Below are positions 5,212 to 6,587 of a DNA stretch of 6,587 nucleotides, piece by piece (within the stretch, counting starts at the first letter, position 1; each line of letters opens with the position of its first letter). The stretch comes from JAENVU01 sp031362155. GTDB lineage: Bacteria; Actinomycetota; Acidimicrobiia; IMCC26256; JAENVU01. The stretch lies in the NCBI GenBank assembly GCA_031362155.1, contig JANLRZ010000005.1, positions 1-6,587 of the forward strand, read 5' to 3'. The position numbers and the translations under genes are program-made. The notes beneath the pieces were generated by a model. That model was not told the DNA's origin and did not search any database. It saw only the letters and a program-made list of their open reading frames with translations.

Positions 5212-6587
5212 CCCTGCGGACGCGACTGCTGGCCGCGCTGCTGCTGGTAGTGGTCGCGTTGGGCGGTGCCGGTGTGGTGGTGTTCCGCGGGCAGCGGGAC
5301 TACTTGTTCGATCAGCTCGACGAGCGATTGGAGACGTTCCGATCGACGGGGCCGGGAATCCTGGCTCGGTTCTCCGGTGGGATCGGGGGACGACCGGACG
5401 GACCCGCTCGTGGTCCAGGTGATTCCCTTGGCGCGCTGACGCCGTTCTCCGACGTGTACGCGGGGCGGATCGGATCGAACGGTCGGCTCGAGACCTTGCT
5501 CACCCCGGATGGCGATTCGGAACTCCGTCCCGACATCTCGAACCTGGATCAGCTCACAACGCCCACGACCCGGGCGACCACCGCCGGCAACGCCGACCGA
5601 GTTCGCGTCCTCTCGGCGCGACTGCCCGATGGAACGCTGGCGGTATTCGCGATCTCCACGGCGCGCGCCGAGGGGGCGGCGCGTCGGCTGGTGACCGCGA
5701 TCGTGGTCGCAGGACTGCTCGTCGCCGTGATCATGGCATTGGTCGTGTGGTGGGTCATCCGGCTCGGCCTGCGACCCATTCGTCAGATGACCGATGCCGC
5801 CGATGCCATCAGCGCGGGCGCGGTCGACCGGAGGGTCGAGGTGCCAGCCGGTGAGACCGAAGCGAGCCGGCTCGGCGTGGCGCTGAACACCATGATCGAC
5901 ACCAGTCAGGCGTCCGAGGCGCGACTCCGACGGTTCGTGGCGGACGCGTCTCACGAGCTGCGGACACCGCTCACCACGCTGCGCGGATATACCTCGTTGT
6001 ACGCCGCCGGTGGCTTGGCCGATGACGCAGCCGTGAGCGACGGAATGCGCCGGATGAACAGCGAGGCAACCCGGATGGCGCACATCGTCGAGGACCTGTT
6101 GCTCCTCGCCGAACTCGACGAACACGGTGCACGGGTTCACGAACCGATGGACCTGGCGCCGATACTCCGCGACGCGGCTGCCGACATGCGTGTCGTCCAG
6201 CCCGAACGCCCGGTGCAGCTCGACGCGCCCGACCAACTCCCGATCATCGGAGATACCGATCAGATCATGCAGGTCATCGGCGCGCTGACCACGAATGCGA
6301 TGCGATACACGCCCGGGGATACTTCGGTCACGATCCGCGCGCGTCAGCAGGCCACGACGACGCGAGTCGAAGTCGTCGATCACGGTCCGGGAATCGTGGC
6401 GGGCGATGAAACGCGGGTCTTCGATCGGTTCTACCGGGCCGATCCGAGCCGGACACGAGAGTCCGGCGGCAACGGGCTCGGGCTCGCGATCATGGCGTCG
6501 ATCGTGAGCGCCCACGATGGAACCTACGGCGTGGTCCCCACACCGGAATCGGGTGGGGCAACGTTCTGGTTCGAACTCCCGACGGCG
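5208..6587 (+). CDS. Sensor histidine kinase (3' end cut by the window)
   Basis: The frame is open from the ATG at 5208 to the window edge (460 codons, no stop), and the kinase domain is practically complete. Membrane segments lie at about 7-26 and 161-184, with an extracytoplasmic sensor region of about 135 residues (27-160) of no recognised family. Then come a HAMP linker (about 185-237, starting L-R-P-I-R-Q-M), the dimerisation/phosphoacceptor helix with H249 in S-H-E-L-R-T-P, and the ATPase domain with N363 (N-A-M-R-Y-T-P), G1 box D-H-G-P-G-I (391-396), F-D-R-F-Y-R and the G2 box G-G-N-G-L-G-L-A-I (420-428). The final strand ATFWFELP is the usual end of the family, so only a few residues are probably missing. 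The ATGA overlap with the response-regulator gene implies coupled translation and a cognate pair. The first Asn usual in the N box is Ala359. The kinase autophosphorylates at H249 and passes the phosphate to D58 of the regulator. Confidence 0.95.
   Translation, partial: MTLRTRLLAALLLVVVALGGAGVVVFRGQRDYLFDQLDERLETFRSTGPGILARFSGGIGGRPDGPARGPGDSLGALTPFSDVYAGRIGSNGRLETLLTPDGDSELRPDISNLDQLTTPTTRATTAGNADRVRVLSARLPDGTLAVFAISTARAEGAARRLVTAIVVAGLLVAVIMALVVWWVIRLGLRPIRQMTDAADAISAGAVDRRVEVPAGETEASRLGVALNTMIDTSQASEARLRRFVADASHELRTPLTTLRGYTSLYAAGGLADDAAVSDGMRRMNSEATRMAHIVEDLLLLAELDEHGARVHEPMDLAPILRDAAADMRVVQPERPVQLDAPDQLPIIGDTDQIMQVIGALTTNAMRYTPGDTSVTIRARQQATTTRVEVVDHGPGIVAGDETRVFDRFYRADPSRTRESGGNGLGLAIMASIVSAHDGTYGVVPTPESGGATFWFELPTA

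Noticed and set aside
5187..6515. 442-codon open frame on the minus strand opposite the histidine kinase
   Set aside because: It is the antisense shadow of a clear kinase in a GC-rich genome; its protein is Arg/His/Gln-rich low-complexity with no motif, and the plus strand has all kinase boxes.

Overview
The window is GC-rich, the stop codons of consecutive genes overlap the next start as ATGA, and the protein families fit a high-GC Gram-positive bacterium (Actinomycetota). I cannot fix the order or genus from sequence alone. No rRNA, tRNA, CRISPR array, insertion sequence or phage gene is visible. Most of the encoded proteins act at or outside the cytoplasmic membrane.

Left part (1-2676): the 3' end of a SnoaL/NTF2-like gene runs rightward. 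It meets a leftward two-gene unit: a secreted right-handed beta-helix protein (625-2676) whose stop overlaps the start of a small lipoprotein gene (218-628). The lipoprotein carries two cysteines 47 residues apart in a layout that recalls HdeA-type periplasmic chaperones.

Middle (2677-3864): a 433-base non-coding stretch holds a 17-bp dyad, a 12-bp direct repeat and what looks like the 3' remnant of an ArsR-type regulator on the minus strand. It is followed by a rightward gene for a dihydrofolate-reductase-family (RibD C-terminal-like) protein. A perfect 13-bp hairpin at 3811-3840 separates this gene from the convergent gene to its right.

Right part (3865-6587): a small secreted protein with two LTxxQ/Cys repeats is divergent from an OmpR-family response regulator and a co-translated sensor histidine kinase, which the window edge cuts just before its stop. 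The 183-bp shared control region contains two copies of CTGGAG-N5-CTGGA with 11-bp phasing, facing each other. This is the kind of site OmpR/PhoB-type regulators bind. The layout resembles the cpxP-cpxRA arrangement of enterobacteria: an extracytoplasmic LTxxQ protein divergent from, and probably controlled by, its neighbouring two-component system. This is the most interesting part of the window.
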